Shown here piece by piece: positions 60,996 to 64,000 of a DNA stretch of 64,000 nucleotides. The stretch spans positions 1 through 64,000 of the forward strand of contig WGNR01000011.1 of assembly GCA_016124445.1 (NCBI GenBank). Reading direction: 5' to 3'. Positions within the stretch are counted from its first letter, which is position 1. Each line of letters begins with the position of its first letter. Source of the stretch: a bacterium. Lineage in GTDB: Bacteria; Planctomycetota; Planctomycetia; Pirellulales; Pirellulaceae. Under the pieces are notes generated by a model. The model worked only from the letters and a program-made list of their open reading frames with translations, was not told the DNA's origin and did no database searches. The position numbers were made by a program, and so were the translations under genes.

Positions 60996-61664
60996 ATGGC
61001 ATCAAATAACCCACCTTCCTCCGATTCTTCGGATTCCGATTCCCTGGGCTCGACAACGCGAAGCATCCTTTCGCTGGTGCTGTTCATCTACCTGTTTGTC
61101 ATGTGGGTGGTCGTTTCCAGCTCACTGGGTGGTAACCACGCGTCGCTCGCTCAGGACAAGTTGCTGCCCCTGTTTCAGCCCCTTACCGAAACGCTGAACC
61201 TCGATGTGCGTGCTTCCCCCTACAACTTGTACAGCGGGAACCCGGAAGACTACGAGCACTTCTTTCGCATCGAATTGACCAACCCGGCTGGCCAGGTCCA
61301 AACCTACCAGGTGCCAGGGCCGATGCTGGGATCGGGACTGAAAGATCCTTACCGCTACGAGCGACTCGCCAAGATCGTGGCCATGCAGGCCGAAATCAGT
61401 GAAGATCGGATTCCCGCCGAAATCTGCATGGGAATCGGCGAGTACTTTTTGCGACAGGCCGGCGGCGGCAAAGTTTCCCTGCAATGCATTCGGCGACGCC
61501 CCCAACCGATGCAGTTAGATATCGACGGTCAGCAATACAGCCCCGATCCGCGCGATGCTTCCTACGAGGACATCAAGTATCGGGCGACGGTGCTGGTCGA
61601 TAGCGAAGGGGCCTTCCAGTTGATCAAGCAAATGGCAGACGAACACGTCGCCCCAGTCGAGTAG
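60996..61664 (+). CDS. Membrane-anchored protein upstream of the HTTM gene
   Basis: A 222-residue protein. A Ser/Asp-rich cytoplasmic start (about residues 1-22) precedes one membrane helix (about 23-44) and a soluble domain of about 170 residues with no recognised motif (FFRIELTNPAGQVQTYQVPG and later). It lies 17 bases before the HTTM gene, so the two probably form one transcript and act together. No ribosome site is evident at the ATG. Confidence 0.6.
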   Translation: MASNNPPSSDSSDSDSLGSTTRSILSLVLFIYLFVMWVVVSSSLGGNHASLAQDKLLPLFQPLTETLNLDVRASPYNLYSGNPEDYEHFFRIELTNPAGQVQTYQVPGPMLGSGLKDPYRYERLAKIVAMQAEISEDRIPAEICMGIGEYFLRQAGGGKVSLQCIRRRPQPMQLDIDGQQYSPDPRDASYEDIKYRATVLVDSEGAFQLIKQMADEHVAPVE

Positions 61665-61681
61665 TCATAGGAACCAGAAGC

Positions 61682-62689
61682 GTGCTCGGTGCATACCTCA
61701 CACGATTTTCCGATACCATCGGCAACGGTTGGAACCAGTTCTGGTTCAAGCGCGAGAGCCCGCAAACGATCAGCATCTTGCGGATTGTCGTCGGCCTGGT
61801 GGCGCTGATCTACGCGCTGTCGTTCACCTCGGAACTGGCTCTCTGGTTTTCCGACGGAGGTATTCTGCCGGCGGATCGAACCTACCGGCTAACCGGTGCG
61901 GACGACCCGACCGTGTCGGTCTATTACTGGTCCCTTTTCTACTTGGTGCATACTCCAAGTGCCCTCTACGTGTTGCACGCGGTTGGCTTGCTTTCGATTC
62001 TTTCGTTTACGCTTGGCTTTCAAACCCGCGTTAGTGCGGTGATTGCCGCGATCTTCGTGATTTCGTATGCCGAGCGCGCCCCGATGCTGGCCGGGCTGCT
62101 TGAACCACTGCTTTGCCCGGTGCTGCTGTACATGTGCCTGGCTCCCAGCGGGGCCTACTACTCGATCGATGCCTGGCTGCGAAAGCGCAGTGGGAACGAC
62201 CAGCCGGTTGCCGATTCCTACGCAGCGCATATTGCCGTTCGGCTGATTCAACTGCATGTCGTGGCGTTCTACCTGATGATGGGGTTGAGCAAGCTTGGCG
62301 GCATCAGTTGGTGGAATGGTAATGCCATGTGGTGGCTGATGGCTCAGCCCGATCATCGCCTGGTCGATTTGACGTTCCTTCGTGGTGAAAAACTGCGGTT
62401 GCTGGTATTCGCCTGGACCCACCTGGTTGTTTTGTTCGAGTTAGTGTTCGGGCTGCTGATTTGGTTCCGAATCTGGCGTCCTCTTTTGACGGTTCTGGCC
62501 ATTTTCCATTGGTTGGGACTCGGACTAGTTACTGGCCATTGGGAATTTGCTATTCTGATGAGCGGCCTGAGCCTGGCTTTCGCTCCTTGGCAAACCCTTG
62601 CCGAGCCGGTGGAAGAAGCAGTTCAGCAATCGATTGCAGAGCAACCTCTGTCCCGCCCGTCGCCAGAAACCGCCGAAGCAAGCGTCTAA
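61682..62689 (+). CDS. HTTM (vitamin K-dependent gamma-carboxylase-like) membrane protein
   Basis: A 335-residue polytopic protein of the HTTM family, homologous to the membrane part of vitamin K-dependent gamma-carboxylase. Family features include SILRIVVGLVALIYAL, WFSDGGILP, the motif RLIQLHVVAFYLMMGLSKL and WWNGNAMWW, with 6-8 hydrophobic helices. Only the membrane module is present; the lumenal half of the eukaryotic enzyme is absent, so substrate is unknown. The start is the GTG at 61682 after TAGGAACC. It is likely co-transcribed with the small membrane protein before it. Confidence 0.82.
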   Translation: MLGAYLTRFSDTIGNGWNQFWFKRESPQTISILRIVVGLVALIYALSFTSELALWFSDGGILPADRTYRLTGADDPTVSVYYWSLFYLVHTPSALYVLHAVGLLSILSFTLGFQTRVSAVIAAIFVISYAERAPMLAGLLEPLLCPVLLYMCLAPSGAYYSIDAWLRKRSGNDQPVADSYAAHIAVRLIQLHVVAFYLMMGLSKLGGISWWNGNAMWWLMAQPDHRLVDLTFLRGEKLRLLVFAWTHLVVLFELVFGLLIWFRIWRPLLTVLAIFHWLGLGLVTGHWEFAILMSGLSLAFAPWQTLAEPVEEAVQQSIAEQPLSRPSPETAEASV

Positions 62690-62732
62690 CGCCGCGCTTC
62701 GATTACCACCGCCCTCTTCTGGAGTCCCGCCT

Positions 62733-63641
62733 ATGTCCAGCACACCACGTATCACGCGTCGTCACCTGTTGACGGCCACCGCAGGTCTCGCTGCAGCCGG
62801 ATTGGCTAGCCGCGAAAGTCTCGCCGCCGAACCGATCGCCGACCGTAAAGCTCCCAAGTTCAAGCTCAGCCTGGCGGCCTACAGTTACCGCAAGCTGCTG
62901 CAAGATCCTAACTCTGGCGTCACGCTCAACACGTTCATCGATGACTGTGCCAAGATGCAGCTCGATGGGACCGAGTTGACCTCGTATTACTTTCCGGAGC
63001 AAATCACTGACGAATACCTGTACGGACTCAAAGGTCACGCGTTCCGCCAAGGGCTCAGTGTTTCCGGCACGGCCATTCGCAACGACTTCTGCTTTCCGGC
63101 CGGAGAGAAACGGGATGCCGAGATTCAGCACACCAAGATGTGGATCGAACATGCTGCCAAGCTCAGTGCTCCCGTGATTCGCGTCTTCGCCGGGCACCAG
63201 CAAAAGAATGTGGCCGAGGACGAAACGCATCGGCTGATGGTCGAAGGCCTGAACCAGGTCTGCGAATATGCCGGTCAGCATGGCGTCTTTCTCGCCCTGG
63301 AAAACCATGGTGGACCAACGTCGACGGTCGAAGGCTTGTTGAAGATTGTTCGCGATGTCGAAAGTCCCTGGTTCGGGGTCAATCTCGACACGGGCAACTT
63401 CCACAGCGAAGACATCTACGGCGATCTGGCCAAGGTGGCACCCTACGCCCTGAACGTTCAGGTGAAGGTCGTTATCTCGGGGCCTGACAAAAAGAAAGTG
63501 CCGACCGACTTCGGCCGTATCTTCAAGATTCTTTCCGAGGCCAACTACCGCGGGTTCGTCGTTTTGGAATACGAAGAAAATGAAGACCCTCGCCAAGCCT
63601 GCCCCGAGTTCATCGAGAAACTCCGCGAAGCGATGGCCTAG
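62733..63641 (+). CDS. Tat-exported sugar phosphate isomerase/epimerase-like protein
   Basis: A 302-residue secreted protein with a Tat signal (RITRRHLLTATAGLAAAGLA, residues about 6-25) and a xylose isomerase-like TIM barrel (AP endonuclease 2 superfamily). Barrel features are MQLDGTELTSYYFPE, IRVFAGHQ, ALENHGGPTSTVEG (metal-ligand Glu), VNLDTGNFHSEDIYG and VLEYEENEDP (terminal Glu). It probably acts on a sugar or sugar-like molecule in the periplasm; the substrate is unknown. The start is the ATG at 62733 with GGAG upstream, because the longer frame overlaps the HTTM gene and lacks the Tat signal position. Confidence 0.85.
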   Translation: MSSTPRITRRHLLTATAGLAAAGLASRESLAAEPIADRKAPKFKLSLAAYSYRKLLQDPNSGVTLNTFIDDCAKMQLDGTELTSYYFPEQITDEYLYGLKGHAFRQGLSVSGTAIRNDFCFPAGEKRDAEIQHTKMWIEHAAKLSAPVIRVFAGHQQKNVAEDETHRLMVEGLNQVCEYAGQHGVFLALENHGGPTSTVEGLLKIVRDVESPWFGVNLDTGNFHSEDIYGDLAKVAPYALNVQVKVVISGPDKKKVPTDFGRIFKILSEANYRGFVVLEYEENEDPRQACPEFIEKLREAMA

Positions 63642-63662
63642 GCGGGATCCTTCAAGCCAACA

Positions 63663-63695
63663 AAAAAGGACGTCCATCTTGCGGTGGACGTCCTT
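63663..63695. terminator. Hairpin terminator for the converging minus-strand gene
   Basis: A perfect 11-bp stem (aaggacgtcca at 63666-63676, tggacgtcctt at 63685-63695) with an eight-base loop. On the minus strand the hairpin is followed by a run of six Ts (complement of 63662-63667), so it best ends the gene that reads leftward; on the plus strand it is weaker. Confidence 0.8.
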
Positions 63696-63723
63696 CGTTG
63701 GTTCTTGGCTGAGTCTGAGAAGC

Positions 63724-64000
63724 TTACTTCTTTGTCGATTCGTCGAGCTTCTTTTCCAGGTCTTCCAGCTTTTCCTTCAGCTTGTCGTTCGACTTCTCGA
63801 GATTGTCGAGTTGCTTGCGAAGTTCCATCAGTTCCGACGGCTTCGGATCGACTTCTTTGTCCAGCTCTCCGATCGCGGACTGAGCTGTTTTCGAGATCTC
63901 TTCGTTGTTGGTTGCGTCCGAGTACGACTGTAGGATCGGTCGAACTTCTTCGATGCCAAGTTGGCCCAAAGCGCTCAGGGCCGCCTTCTGGACCTCAGGA
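63724..64000 (-). CDS. C-terminal part of a HEAT-repeat/coiled-coil protein, cut by the window edge
   Basis: Only the last 91 codons plus stop are visible. The start of the visible part reads PEVQKAALSALGQLGIEEVR, a HEAT-like repeat, and it passes into a highly charged Glu/Lys coiled coil (LEKSNDKLKEKLEDLEKKL) that ends the protein. It is incomplete at the 5' side because the gene continues beyond position 64000. Confidence 0.7.
   Translation of the reverse strand, partial: PEVQKAALSALGQLGIEEVRPILQSYSDATNNEEISKTAQSAIGELDKEVDPKPSELMELRKQLDNLEKSNDKLKEKLEDLEKKLDESTKK

Overview
The window looks like a chromosomal stretch of a planctomycete, most likely a Pirellulaceae member (Blastopirellula/Bremerella/Rhodopirellula type). 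The reasons are a DUF1559 prepilin-like protein with the [17 protein letters not shown] leader, a DUF1598 protein, a PilM/secretin locus with Met-Gly-rich partner proteins, cysteine-rich CCAPEP-repeat secreted proteins, a free-standing RNA polymerase alpha-CTD protein and many planctomycete-style orphan proteins. I support 51 protein genes. I saw no rRNA or tRNA genes, CRISPR arrays, insertion sequences or prophage genes, so this is core or lineage-specific chromosome rather than a mobile island.

Layout. 1-8.1 kb: a methyltransferase, a TolC-like outer-membrane lipoprotein overlapping a WYL regulator, a small conserved protein and a GH38-like protein that seems to lack its nucleophile. 8.3-19.5 kb: a type IV pilus/type II secretion-like locus (PilM-like, two membrane-anchored Met/Gly-rich proteins, a 1388-residue secretin) behind a good sigma-70 promoter flanked by palindromes. 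19.5-25.5 kb: two membrane proteins, a zinc-ribbon protein, a non-canonical cysteine desulfurase coupled to a small protein, the DUF1559 prepilin and TadA. 25.5-31.1 kb: an OYE-family oxidoreductase with a PcrA/UvrD helicase, the alpha-CTD protein and a PQQ-type beta-propeller. 31.2-36.9 kb: a three-gene overlapping operon (DUF3592 membrane protein, beta-sandwich protein, P-loop ATPase), a Pro/Gln-rich secreted protein and PolX.

36.9-41.2 kb (minus strand): a compact four-gene operon of coiled-coil protein, membrane-anchored FGE/SUMF1 protein, zinc-ribbon GTPase resembling Double-GTPase 2, and a GAP1-N2-like protein. This is the best candidate for an undescribed system, because GAP1 and Double-GTPase families are predicted components of prokaryotic conflict or signalling systems and the FGE plus coiled-coil partners make an unusual set. 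41.6-50.4 kb: Cys-rich proteins, an M29 aminopeptidase, an RmlD-like reductase, an HD-GYP protein, YgfZ, a LarA-like protein and an Hpt protein. 50.6-64 kb: DUF1598, ApbE, a C-terminal CxxCH protein, lipoproteins, a ClpP-like protein, a KAP-like membrane NTPase, another CCAPEP protein, an HTTM protein, a Tat-exported sugar isomerase-like protein and the end of a HEAT/coiled-coil gene.

Two themes recur. Several enzyme-family members appear by eye to lack a key catalytic residue (GH38-like, cysteine desulfurase, RmlD-like, ClpP-like, LarA-like, FGE-like). Genes are also tightly packed, with TGATG/ATGA coupling on the same strand and convergent pairs that share their stop-codon tetranucleotide. 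All family calls are from reading the sequence; no database search was run.
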